DNA of 60,000 bases, taken from positions 3,908,001 through 3,968,000 of the forward strand of contig CM060733.1 of assembly GCA_030704615.1 (NCBI GenBank), in the 5' to 3' direction. A program made the position numbers and the translations under genes. This DNA comes from Takakia lepidozioides (lineage: Eukaryota; Streptophyta; Takakiopsida; Takakiales; Takakiaceae). The notes beneath the pieces are model-generated. The model was not told where the DNA came from, ran no database searches, and saw only the letters and a list, made by a program, of their open reading frames with translations. This document shows positions 21,289 to 32,672 of this stretch, piece after piece; within the stretch, counting starts at the first letter, position 1; each line of letters opens with the position of its first letter.

Positions 21289-22500
21289 TTACAAAACTAG
21301 ATTTAGCTTTTGTTCTAAAGCAGAGGACGATGATGCGGTTTCAGTGTTGCGAAGTGGCCACACTTGTACCCACATAGGCCCCTGATCTTCTATGGCAACT
21401 TGTCTTGAGAATGTTGTGCACTTTGGTGAGAGTGTCGCAATAGGTTCATCCAGTTTTTTGTCCCACTCTGTGCACCATGATAAATCATTCAATGGCTCAC
21501 AACCTGCTGAAGCTTGGTCCACAGAGGCATTCTGTAGCCCGCCTTGACAGAGAGTATCCACAGGAAGACACGGAGGATCCTTGGGGCTCACAGTACTCGA
21601 AGTTGCTGCTTCACACGATTGTCCAAGGCCAAGATCAGTCAGTGACTGCGCCAAAATTATAGTATTGGTCATCTCCATATCAGTCTGGGTTGCAATTGAA
21701 CTACATTGGTCTGCACTTGAGATGCTCCCTACCTCAACATGTATATTTCCCTGTTTGGTGTTCCTCTGAATTTCTCTCCACGCTTCCAAAGCCTTATTCA
21801 GTTTGGCTGTCGCTTTACGACCGACTTCCAACGCTTCCTCTTTCTTCCTGCATGCGTCTCTCTCGTATGTTCGCCAAACACCCAACAATCTATCTAGAGA
21901 AGGGCCTTTTCTTGGTGGCTTGTCACTGTCACTCCTACTTTTCTCCTCAGACACAGTGTCCGTTGCGTTGACATTGTCTAATTTCTTGGAGTCGGGTCTC
22001 AAACATGCAATAGCTGAGAAAGATCCCCACTTAACGGCGACGTCACAAGGTAAAGCGCCTTTCGCATCTACACACGCTCTGTTTGCACCCCTACTCACAA
22101 GCAACTCGACCATATCTGGCTTCACATGTTGAGCTGCATAGTGTAGTGGAGTGCGACGCTTGCAGTCAGTAGCATTGATATTAGCCCCTCTCTCTATCAA
22201 AATGCGTGCCATATCAACACGGCCACCAGCGACTGCGTAGTGGAGCGCAGAACATCCCGCCGCATCACGACAATCCAGTGCTCGCTTAGAAGTATGAACT
22301 ATAAGGACACGAGAAGCTGCGTCATGCCCAAAAACCAAAGACCAATGGAGAGGGGTTCGTCCAATTCTGTCTGGGGCCTGAACCTGGATGCTCTTCTCTA
22401 ATAATCCTCGGATGGTTGGAATGCTGTTCTCTTTCACAGCATTGTGCAGGTCAGTTGCATACACCCCTTCTGCCAGATTGCTTTCCTCCTTGACATCCAT
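21289..22500 (-). CDS. Ankyrin-repeat protein, single exon, 403 residues
   Basis: An uninterrupted frame opens with ATG at 22500 (MDVKEESNLAEG) and ends with TAA at 21289. Ankyrin repeats fill residues about 16-170. Their consensus cores are clear at 48-52 (RTPLHW), 85-89 (SALHYA) with VDMARILIERGANINATD, and 117-122 (RTPLHYAA) with VELLVSRGAN. Two weaker units lie at each end. Ankyrin repeats bind protein partners. Residues about 201-246 are charged and helix-prone (WRTYERDACRKKEEALEVGR), possibly a coiled coil. The remaining C-terminus is Ser/Thr-rich and looks disordered. No signal peptide, membrane segment or zinc finger is visible, so the role is unknown; it is probably a cytosolic or nuclear scaffold. 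The lack of introns and of any frame break argues for a real gene rather than a relic. Similarity to ArfGAP-type ankyrin proteins is limited to the repeats. Confidence 0.8.
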   Translation of the reverse strand: MDVKEESNLAEGVYATDLHNAVKENSIPTIRGLLEKSIQVQAPDRIGRTPLHWSLVFGHDAASRVLIVHTSKRALDCRDAAGCSALHYAVAGGRVDMARILIERGANINATDCKRRTPLHYAAQHVKPDMVELLVSRGANRACVDAKGALPCDVAVKWGSFSAIACLRPDSKKLDNVNATDTVSEEKSRSDSDKPPRKGPSLDRLLGVWRTYERDACRKKEEALEVGRKATAKLNKALEAWREIQRNTKQGNIHVEVGSISSADQCSSIATQTDMEMTNTIILAQSLTDLGLGQSCEAATSSTVSPKDPPCLPVDTLCQGGLQNASVDQASAGCEPLNDLSWCTEWDKKLDEPIATLSPKCTTFSRQVAIEDQGPMWVQVWPLRNTETASSSSALEQKLNLVL

Positions 22501-23344
22501 TCACAAAACATCCTACTGCAGCTTGGCCCGGAAGATTAAATTGTCTTTCCGTACCATGTTGTCATGCTCCCAAAGGTTGTGTCCCCTCGATACAAGCACC
22601 ATTGTGCACTGAAGAATCATCACTTGGGTCCTTTGAAGAGATACATGTGTGCTCCTTCAACCTTTGAAAAGACACAACCCAAATTGGCTAGATATTTCAG
22701 TGCGGCCAATGGGCACAATTATAACCACGTATGAGACAATTGACTTCAAGACACTAGCGCATGACTGGCAGCCTTGCCCGTTTACCCGGCTTAGACAATG
22801 GGACTTGGCAAAATTTGCGAATAGTGATTGCACGTACAATCTAATCTCTGTCTGTAATTGCTAGCACCAGAAATTGGAGTCCATAAAGTGTTCAGAAAGA
22901 GGATGGAAGAAGGCCTGCGGTTAGCTGCAGAGCCCACTGCTGCGAACCCGTGCACAGGACATATACATGTGTCTTTACTACTAACTACAGGTTCTCCCGG
23001 CCATCTAAGGCTTTCAAGACTCTATCCTTCATAGATTGATCAGCCCAGGGTCCAGTGCAAGTGGGGACTCGGGAGCATACATGTCATATACCCAATTTCT
23101 GAGGCATTTCTTGCCGTAGTTTTGTGATCAAATACCCAGGCCCATTTTGGAACCACCACGCGCTTGCACTGGGGCCACAACAGTCGCGGAAGGCTCCGCT
23201 CCAGAAGTGGTTAAACTAAGTTGGTTCTGGCCTAGCACACTTGCTCTAGAACTCTCGCGCATGAATTTGCTGGGAGTATACACACCAGATTTCAGACTCA
23301 ATTGAGAAGCCCCTGACTTTCCGCATTCATGAGCACGCACACCC
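22501..23344. other. Upstream region of the ankyrin gene; LINE-B-like 3' scrap
   Basis: The ankyrin gene's promoter should lie in this stretch, but I see no convincing TATA box. At about 23,112-23,158 a degraded copy of the LINE-B 3' end (TTGCCGTAG, then CCCATTTTGG) is visible. Confidence 0.4.
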
Positions 23345-23490
23345 GGAGAGAGAGAATGAGATGGAACTTTATAACGTCCGCAGAAAGCTCAAAGAGCTTA
23401 TGGGACAAAAGGAAAACAAGAAACAAGAAAGAGAACAAAAGACAAAGAGTGAAGCCAGAAGCAGCCCAAGAGCAACTGCTGCTCAAGGAG
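23345..23490 (-). mobile_element. LINE family C, 3' end fragment
   Basis: The minus strand carries TGTCCCATAAGCTCTTTGAG, then CTTTC(T)GCGGACGTTATAAAG and a CT/ATTC-rich tail. The same string ends the LINE at 41.5 kb and, in part, the one at 45.0 kb. Confidence 0.7.
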
Positions 23491-26400
23491 GGAGAGAGAG
23501 AAATGGGAGCTCCCCCTCAGGGCGATTTGTAGCCTCAATGTGGGACCGTTTGTTAATGCTCTCGAGTAATTCAAATGAGGTTTTCCGCATCAGGATGTAT
23601 ACATGTGCGGTCTATGGTTCCAACCTCATTCCAACAAGCTTGATTGCTGGCAATGCAGGTGGACCGTAGCATCTCTCGTAAGTAAATACTCGTGCTCGTT
23701 CATTAGTGCTTCTTAGGTGACAAACCCCGAAATTGTAGCCTGTTACGAAGTCTTCTAAGTTGGAATGTGAACTCAACACAGTGGACCTCTCCCCGTCATT
23801 AGATTAATCGATCGATATGGTCGTCATTCTTGAGAACTTCCATTAAGCATCAATTAAGGTGTTTTCTTCAGACGAGAGGATTGGCGGGGGGAGGGGAGAG
23901 AGGAGGGGAACTTCCATATTCAATGAATCCATGTTATCAGAACCCAAGTCGGTAATCGTGGTCCAGTGGCAAACAGCAAGAGGAATCTTCCCTGGTTGGT
24001 CATACAAAGTGCTGGCTCAAGAGCATTCAGGAATTATTTCAGCTCCGTCAACCCATGTCTCATTTGCTATTCCACAAATCGCAGCCGTTTGTAGGAGTAT
24101 TTAGGTATCAGAATTGAGAGAGAGATACAATGGAGTCAGAGCCAGCATGCAGTAACCACGCCACTGAGCCTAGGCTGTACAATCACCCACTGCTATCGTC
24201 TGCTGCAGTCACATTCAAAAGTCATAGCCACATCTGAAGAACCAGCTATTGTCAGCAAATTGCCTGTTGGCTTCCAGGAGTCTTTGTCCCTACAGGCCAA
24301 ATATCAGATTGAAGAAGACTCCCGGGAAGATGAAGAATTTCTCCATCCTCGTCCAGGCTTGTAACTATGAATTTCATCACGCAAAGCCCCTCGATATTGG
24401 ATTTCAGCAATGGACTAGAACCCAATAGTTCTCAAGCACCAGGAAGATCCTGGATCATACGGCATGAAATGGAAGAACTCATACAACACTGACCAAGTAT
24501 TATGTCATCTCGCAGCCTCCTGCCGTGACTGCAGGTCACTTCTAGATCTTTATTTGTCGTCTAGCAAAAGGTGGAAGGACGATGTCAGCTCAAACTAACT
24601 ACTTAACAACTGTCATACGTGTGTACGTTCACTGGGAGGGTGTTTTAAAATAATACCCATCAAGATTACACTGGGCCAGAATTCTCCATAACACTATTTG
24701 TAGGTAGGTTGCCATTCCACATTGTGAATTCGGAAAGCAACATTTCTTTGTGTATAGGTAGAAGCACTTAGTAAGTTATTGTAATGATCAGTAGCTTAGT
24801 TTTACTCGTTTAAAATGGTTAATCTAGATATAACTGTTTGGGTTTCATCTGAAACATGTATTGTTGGTTGCATATTTTTTCAGTAGAGTCCATCCAGTTA
24901 GTGTAATTGGAGTTTGAAATGTGGACGCCTGAACCACATAATTTTCTGGGAAAGGGAAGGCTCAGGGAGCCTCAATGGGTTGGTACAATGTGAAAGCAAA
25001 ATCAATGCAGTGTACTAGAAACACATGTGAGATGTGTTAGTATAGGTGTAGCAGGCCTATAAACAGGGTAAGACAACATGACATTCAGGAAATAGCAATT
25101 GGGATAATCGGAAAACACATAAGTTAGGCTACAGGAGACGACCTGTGCTCATATAGCAGCTCCCGGATTCCCGTGGATGGAGTTTCCTCAAAGTTAGGGC
25201 CGAAGTGGGTTGGGCAGACAAGGTGGGGCCTGTGTGGCATCCCAGAACAAGAGCATGACATAAGTGCATGAGCAGATTCTTTGTTTTGTCCATCATGAGG
25301 GCTGGGACTCCAAAACCCAAGAAAAAGCAGGTGCCAAAGTTCAAGTTCAAATAAGATGGTGATGCAGATGGGAAATGATAGTTGATTTCCTCCGGATTGA
25401 TGGCGGGCCACCTTACTTTCTCAACTTGAGCTCACAAGGACCCCATCAAGATGTCTCTCTGCACAAGACCGTGACCACTTGAAGATGCCAGAGCTCCAAA
25501 GTGCCCTCCAAAGTGCCCCTCCATGAATGAAGTTTGGCAGGTTTTGAGCTGCGGAAATGGCCGCTCCTCATTATGCGCCGCCCACAAGTAAAAGTGAGTT
25601 CAAATCTTGAAGGGAGCCTTTCCAAAGCTCCTCCCTCCTCGGCACTGCTGCTGTAAAAGCTGTCCAGACTATGTACCAGAACCAAACGCACATAGTTAAT
25701 TAATGCAGAATGTCCCAGAATCTCCATCCTCCTCCCCCTCCTCCATCTTGGTTTCGCAACTTTCCTTTCCTTGCCTTTCCTCTATCTGTCTAGATACTCG
25801 AAAGTAATACCTACCCACTATCTAGGGTGCGGGGGACAGTCGAGGGATGTTTGATTTGCTTGAATGTCTCTCAGATTAGGAACTCCAACACACTCTGACA
25901 AAGTGCGGCATCGGGCGATTCATCCATGAGCACGCACTCGGCTAAATCTGGCCATAGATATCTGACTTGCGAACACCAACAATAAGATTTGCTGCACAAA
26001 TTATTGGCCGGAACACCAACCTGAGGTGGCCAGATCCTGTCACCCACTGCGCACTGTCCTTACAGCGCTGGCCAGCAAATGTTTTCTACTTGTTTTATAG
26101 CGTGACTCACATTGTGGCTCTGACAATCCTATCGCTTTCCACAACTCGCTGCCGTTTTGACACGGCCGTTGCCAACTTACCGACGGCAGAGCTACTGACA
26201 GCCGTTTTGATGTGCCGTCGAATGGCAGTTTTCTGCCGTTGCAACCACTTCACGGCATCGTGTGGACATGCTTTCACCCCAGGGACTTTACACCCGCCTG
26301 TATCCCTGGTCACACTTCATATCACCGAAATCAAATCCCGGAGAGTAGATCTTGGTGCCACCATCATCTCTTCCATTGAGAAAACGACTCCCCACTGTCT

Positions 26401-28200
26401 GCCTTGTCATGAATCATGACCCTTTCTCTTGGAGCCAGGCTGCATTTTATATTGTTGTGATGTTGTCCAGACAACAAGTGGATCATTGAACCAGGGATGG
26501 AACAGTCACCGTTGTCGTTGCTTCAGGAAGGGGTGTAAACGTGTAAACTTAGTGATTGTTCAACGCCCACCTACCCATTTGCAAGATTCTAGGAATCATT
26601 TTTCCCACGGATATTAATTGTTCAAATTCAAACAGACTGGCTCACCTGATCAAATCTGAGGTTTTTTATTAGAGTTGGTTGCTACCTAGTGTGCTCGGCG
26701 ATCAACCTGAAAGGCGGCAGCTCAGGCTAGCAATCCAAATTCACATTCGGGTGACCTCATAAGATTAATGTGACTTTTATCAACTTAGAGATGAAGTTAG
26801 AGTTGAAGCTTGTTTCGAAAACGTCCAGCGGACTTACGGAGCCCACTGCTACAGTTTGAGGAAGACAAAGAGGGAGACTCTGACGGCCACGTTCCGTCGA
26901 GAGACGACGACAAGCAACACAGGCTGACGCACAGCGGGTGCACAGCTCTGCTGACTCTTTGCTGTTGCAAGCTTGTGTTGCGTCCTTGAGTCACCACCTG
27001 CTAATCCCACGTATTATTAGCACCTGAAGGTTCAGAGCGACGCTCAGGTACCTAGCCCATTCAGCAAACCCAAGAAAAAAAGATGGAAAATCTCACGTGC
27101 ACGGACAGCTTAGAGAACTTATGCCTCCAAACCCATAACTAGTTGAAGTTGACACCGCAAACCCAGTCTTCGGAGCAGAGAGCGAGAGAGACATGCACAA
27201 GCCAAATATTGCCACACCAACTTAATAACGGAAATGCTCAATGTACCCCACAGCAGATAGTCACGTATGTTTGTGTCTAGCGACAGAAGTCTCTAATGCT
27301 CAAGACTCAAGACCTTCTGCCCAGAAGTTGACAGAGCTGCTCCTCTAAATCACAGTAAAGTTGGCTGTGGTCAACTAAGAAGATCGTGCACCGACTTCCC
27401 CTCGACATACCGCTAATAATATACACTTACAACTAAAATTATTTAAGTACAACTCTTATGACTTGGCCGATCATCTCCAAGCATTCTCTACCTAGTGTCT
27501 GGTTTCTCAGAGGTTTCTCAGTCGCGGAGCTCATCAACAAGGTCTGCCAGATGGCGGAAAGGAAGGTCCAGTCCTTGGGAGTTGGGGCACACAGAAGTGT
27601 GGTGGAAGTGTTTGTCCTCACATTCTCAGACCTACTCTGCTCCCATCCGACTTGTGTTCTTTCCGTGCAAAGTATGAACAACCTACCATCACCTCCCCAT
27701 CATCACTCCTGACCCCACTTCCTACCTCTTTTTAAACTTATCCAAAAAGCCACCCCACCACCGCTTCCTCTGCTTCACATTTCTCTATGCAAACCACAAC
27801 ACTGTTGATACTTGAGACTCAAACACAGGAATAAGATCCTTTTCACATTTCCTTTATTCTTATATGCTTGATTTATGACATCTTTAGGATCATTCTGGAA
27901 TGTAATGTATAACTGTTGGTTTGAAAAGTGCATATAATCATGCCTTGTTCATGCCCTCTTCATGATGTCAATTTTTCTTGTTTCTCAAATAATCAAAGAG
28001 GGCAAGAGGTCAAATTGGTTGGTTTCACACTTGCCACCCAAATTGGCTCGCTTTCCTCTGAATATCTAGATTAATATTACAAATAATATACAATAAATAG
28101 AGTAAAACAAAATAAGAGATGTACAAACTCTGGACGGACGAACAGGCTCCCACGTCGCTGGAGTAGACTGGATGACAAATAGCTACTGCGCTCTCAGCGT
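23491..28200. other. Gene-poor intergenic DNA, nothing recognised
   Basis: Open frames here are short or lack any family motif. At 26,150-26,260 the motif GCCGTT/GCCGTCG recurs several times in both orientations within 110 bp, possibly a transposon subterminal region. No promoter, RNA gene or known element could be supported. Confidence 0.45.
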
Positions 28201-29564
28201 GCATTTCATTCATCCCTGCCGCCTATGGCAGGATCGCACATGGGCATCAATGTGCGGATGATGTCATGGTCTGACGCCGCATACCTAATCACCCCGCAAT
28301 CATCACCGTTAAAAAGATAATACATCGTAAATCCAGTTTTACTTCACTACCCGTCTCCGTGCTCAGGTCAATATCTAACCCGGGGTTAGAACAGACCGTT
28401 GGGGTGGGTCCGTCGGCTGGGCCGGGTCAATAGGCACGCCCATATGGATGTCGCTGGGTGAGGGACCATGCAGCGGCTACGGCCGACCGGCGGCTCCCGT
28501 TGCCGGTGGTGTGTCGGACTTCTTGGTCGCGCGTGCGATCCTGTCGTTGGGTGACCGGCCGCCGGTAGATTTCTCTCAGCACCATCCCGGTCAATAGGCG
28601 GCAAGTCAGCCTAGCGGATGACATCCTGCTCTTCATTCATCAAACTCCTCTGTTCGTTCGCAGCCAAAGTTGGACGGACGGACGATGTGGACGTGAGAGA
28701 CGTGATTCAGTGCGATCAGGAGTTGAGCCCCAGACCTCTCCCCGTATACTGCAAAGTATGCGCGGCACTGTACGTTGCGATCCTCCGTACCCTCACAAGC
28801 ACCACGTGTTTTTCATTTACTAGCCTTAGCTATGGATGGATGAAACGTGGATGAACAAGAGTTTGCCGAGCACTGTGGGTTGGCCAACTCGTCAGACTGG
28901 CGGTAATCCCGTGGCGAAACTGCAGTCGCCGGCAAATGCCCGGTTTCACAGCAAAATCCGAAAGAATCCCGGCGAGTCTGCCAACCGGCTGTGTCTGATA
29001 GTAACTGGCCGTAGCCAGTGGTGCAGGTGGTACTGTGACGGTTAGTACAGTCGCTAAAAATGGAGACCGACACGTCAGCAAGTCAGATTCCAATAAGTAA
29101 TATCCGTATCTTTAACTGGCTTATTCGACCTACTTGTACCGTATATAGCCAGGTATATGGTAGGTAGCGCCAAAGGTGGCGCTTGGCCAGGATTATGGCG
29201 AAACCACATCCCATGCACAAAAGGGCGGCGCTGTCTTTAGTGTGCCTATATATATCTGTACCTATGTATATATATAAAACATCGCACTATAATAATACAT
29301 TTACACAAATTGTCCAGACACCCGGTCGGGAAGCACGGGCTGCAGCCGGTTCGCGGCTGCATGGAGTTGGGCGAGACCGGTAGCCAGCGGTGGGGACATG
29401 TGGGCAGCCGTGGCGCCTCGAACGGCGCGTGGCACGTACGTACCAATTACTCCCTAGTTCCCTCACGAACGTACTAACAGGCTGACGGAGCGTACCGGCT
29501 CTTCTCACTAACCACGTACATTAGGCTCGCCGGGCGCCAGCGTTTCTTTTAAGGAATTTGGCCG

Positions 29565-29766
29565 CACATTCTGTTCGTCTACTAGAATTCATCCACATAT
29601 GTTCTTTAATCTATTTATATTATCCACATTTGGCGAACTCATCCATAATGTTTTTTTACTTGGAGAAGTTTGGCGATTTCATCCATGAAAAAACAGGGAA
29701 TTTGCGACAGAATATCCTTTTTTATTTTTCGATATCGCAATTTGGCGAAAATCGCCAATAAAAGAA
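29565..29766 (-). repeat. Dispersed element X, copy 1
   Basis: In reverse complement this matches 52,633-52,836. Shared landmarks are TTATTGGCGATTTTTCGCC, then CAAATTCCCT, then TTTTTTCATGGATGAAATCG, then TTCTCCAA and a GATGAACAGAAT-like end. The first landmark folds into a GGCGA/TCGCC hairpin. No protein is encoded. It is a non-autonomous element of unknown class. Confidence 0.7.
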
Positions 29767-30231
29767 TGGCTGGCGGGCAGTAAAAGCGGCGGGGCGGTGC
29801 GGACAAGGTGAATAGTTGCGAGGGCGGTGTGCCGTTGAGCGATGATACAAAACTATTCATAGTGCGAATATCTAGAAAGCGGTCGTATAATGCGCAGGTG
29901 GGCAGCGGCCCGGCTACTTGCGTCGCTACACCTGCCCTCTATCTGCCACCTTTCTATTCCCGCTGCTTGCTCATTCCGCCACCTTTCTTCTCGAGTTATT
30001 GGATAGAATATAGTGGTGCACTGTACAGGGAGGGCATACGGTCGACGTGACTGTCCGTACCCTCACAAGCACCACGTTTTTGTGTATATTTTTGGGGTCA
30101 ATACACGTAATCATTTTATATACTGCGTTTGATGGTAGGTAATCCTACAAATCTTTCCAAAAAGGTTAGTAATTATTATTAGGCTACTAGGCATTTCCAC
30201 TTCACGTGTTATATTATGTTTATTGACTGTT

Positions 30232-30310
30232 TCAGACCAGCTCAGTTAGAGTGCCACCCGAGTGAGTCTGGGTTCGAATCCTTGTACCTTGTGGGGGGTG
30301 GCATAATTTT
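30232..30310 (+). mobile_element. tRNA-derived SINE-like unit
   Basis: An A-box-like AGCTCAGTTAGAGTG (30,239) is followed 32 bases later by the perfect B-box GGTTCGAATCC (30,271-30,281), then GGGGGGTGGC and a T-run. The two boxes are too close for a normal tRNA and no acceptor stem forms, so it is a Pol III promoter of SINE type or a pseudo-tRNA. Confidence 0.6.
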
Positions 30311-31517
30311 TCTCCTCTCGCTATTATCAAGGGGCGGAGCGGTCGCGCCCGCGGTTTCCACGAACAGTGAAAAATAGTGAGCAAGCGGCAGCGGTAATAA
30401 GTGAAAATTTGAGCAGAAAAGACGAGAGTCATTATGGGAGATATAAGGCACGATAGGGTGCAGGCTAACTGTAGGCCAACCGTGGTATGGTCGCGGCTGA
30501 CAGGTGTCAGTGAGCATGGTCGAGTCTGGAGGCCGTAGCTAGGTCAGGGTTTCGCCACGAACTAGCCACGGTATGCTGGTTTCGCCAGGCTCGTCAGAAG
30601 AATCCCATCCCTTGTTGTTACTGGGTACTGTCGGTCACAGTGGAAGAATCTCGAGCCTATACGACTGGCTGTGGCCGGTCACATCTGGCAGTACAGATAT
30701 AAAGGAGAGGGATGTAGCCACCGGCTGTGTCCTGTTCACATCCGGTCACCCCGTGACGCATCGGTGATTTCTTTGGGGTAGTAATTAATTAAAGTAGGCG
30801 TTGTTGGGCTGACTTCGGTAGAATGAACTGGCTATATCCGGGAATTCGACCCGCGCACAAGGCGCCGGTGACCGTGGTAGCAGGTGGGCGGCAGGCCACG
30901 CGTCAGGGTTCGAGAGTCGACGGAATAGATGAAACACGTTGTCATCCCCACTAACAAAATTTAGTTACGGAAATGAGAAGTCGCCATTTCCGCGCAGAGA
31001 AAAATATTTTCTGCCCACGTGATTAAACGAGCCCCGGTCATTGGTGGGGAAAATGTATTCAAATATCAATTATAATATTTAAAATACTCTGTGATATGAA
31101 CACCAAGAGTCAAGTCAAGGATACAAATAAAAGAAAGTCGCTCCCAGGTGTTAAAACAAAAAAGAAAAAAGAAAAAAAAGAAAAGAAAAGAAAAGAAAAA
31201 GGGATGGCGCTGGTTCTAGAATCAATAGTACATGCTCTTTGAAAACTTTATAGAACCTGTATTAATATATATGTAAACATACTAATATATAATATATATG
31301 TTTTGTGATATTTGAGTGTGTCACATATTGACTAAATGCCTTGTGGAACTACTAATGTCTCTAGTCGACTTTAAATGTTACTTCAATATATGTTATATCT
31401 CTTTTATTGTTATGTTTTTTATATTGTAGAATATTACACAAAAAGGGAGTGAATGAGTATTATATGTCAAGTGTTAAGAAAATCCTACTCTCTATGGTGT
31501 TGTAGCACCGTATATAG

Positions 31518-31754
31518 TTGTTACATGTTGTTATGTTGCATGAAATAGTTGGACTTTTGCAACAGTTTGCTGAGCTTTCCGTCCTTCATGAGGTTGAGGC
31601 TCCGACCATAGATGCCTTGGAGTTTGTTAATTTTGAGGCCCAGTTTGATTTAAGCAAGCCATTTCAACCAAAGGATGATGAGATTTGGGACATGGTTGGT
31701 CCAAAGGAAGAGGTGGAGGAGCTCAGCCAAGAGAAAATCTCGATTCCACAATAG
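31518..31754 (+). other. Orphan reading frame, acidic C-terminus
   Basis: In very AT-rich surroundings a GC-balanced stretch encodes LLQQFAELSVLHEVEAPTID then ALEFVNFEAQFDLSKPF and an acidic tail (IWDMVGPKEEVEELSQ). Codon use looks protein-like and TTGCAACAG at about 31,557 could be a splice acceptor. I do not recognise it. It may be the last exon of a transposase or a captured gene piece. Confidence 0.3.
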
Positions 31755-32063
31755 TCCGCAGTGTTACTTTCAGAAGTAGTGTTGCGCTAATACTTACATT
31801 ACATTACTATCCAGCTATGCATTGAACAACAACCTCAAGGTACTTAGGTACTCCTTTACTTTCAAAAGGAGTTGTATGCTCCATGGACATCCCATTCTCG
31901 ACAAATGGACCTTTTTTCTTATCTTAATTATATTTAATAAATAACTGTTACTTTCCATCTAGTTGACATTCAACTTGTTAGGTGTGACCTTTACAATTGC
32001 TATGGTATGATACTTTTCCCTCCTTTATGGCTGGTTGTTATATATCTATAAATGTTATATACA

Positions 32064-32672
32064 TACTGTCCCTGGACAACGGATTAGGCGATAATTAATT
32101 CAAAATTCAAAATAAAAGTGCCTAACGAATTTTGTGATTTTTTCAGATTTAAGCCTAATTTCGGGAAATTATGGGACCAAAGCCTAATGCCCAAAAATTC
32201 CACCAAAAAACTTGCAAGCCTCTTCTCATGTTGTTTGTAATAAGATCAAAATTTCTTTGAATAAAAATCAATACAAATATATGCGTGCGGAAATAACTTC
32301 CTACAAATCGCAATCTATTTGCGAGAGCTCCACTTTGAAAGGCCCTTGCATGGACTCGACAATGTCATCATATCATCATCCTCGCTAATCCTCATCATCT
32401 CTCCATCTACTTTGTACAACAAAGAGGGGCATTTTTAGGGTTTCAAAGGAAATGAGAGGTAGCTGGAGCTTCCAGGAAAGGCCCATGGGCATTGGGTGTC
32501 TATTTTTGTAATTTTATTCTTAAGAAAATAGATGTTTTTTCTTCTCATGTGCCTAATCTAAAAAATTGTAGCATGCAATGCCTAATTTGAGGTTTCAAGA
32601 CATGCCTAATTTTCTGATTGATTGATTTTGGATTTAGGCGCAAAATGCCTAATCCGTTGTCAAGGGACGGTA
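32064..32672. mobile_element. 605-bp MITE with TA target duplication (mariner/Stowaway-like)
   Basis: The left end is TA then CTGTCCCTGGACAACGGATT; the right end is the inverse (AATCCGTTGTCAAGGGACGG) then TA. The inverted repeats match over about 24 bp with two differences. GCCTAAT occurs at least six times inside, concentrated towards the ends. There is no coding capacity. The TA duplication suggests mobilisation by a Tc1/mariner-type transposase. Confidence 0.85.

Larger units (their letters stand above)
28201..31500. other. Repeat mosaic with GC-rich blocks
   Basis: GTACCCTCACAAGCACCACG occurs at about 28,788 and again at about 30,058 in the same orientation, each next to GCACTGTAC. Motifs like ACTGGCTGTGGCCGGTCAC and ACTGGCCGTAGCCAGT recur at 29,004, 30,662 and 30,715. 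These look like pieces of one or more old transposons, but I could not define ends. An AAAAG-rich low-complexity run is at 31,155-31,200. Confidence 0.45.

Noticed and set aside
25967-26419. 150-codon frame as a gene
   Set aside because: No motif, starts without context, and has an equally open opposite strand.
30232-30310. A tRNA gene
   Set aside because: The B-box is perfect but the A-to-B distance is too short and no acceptor or anticodon stem forms.
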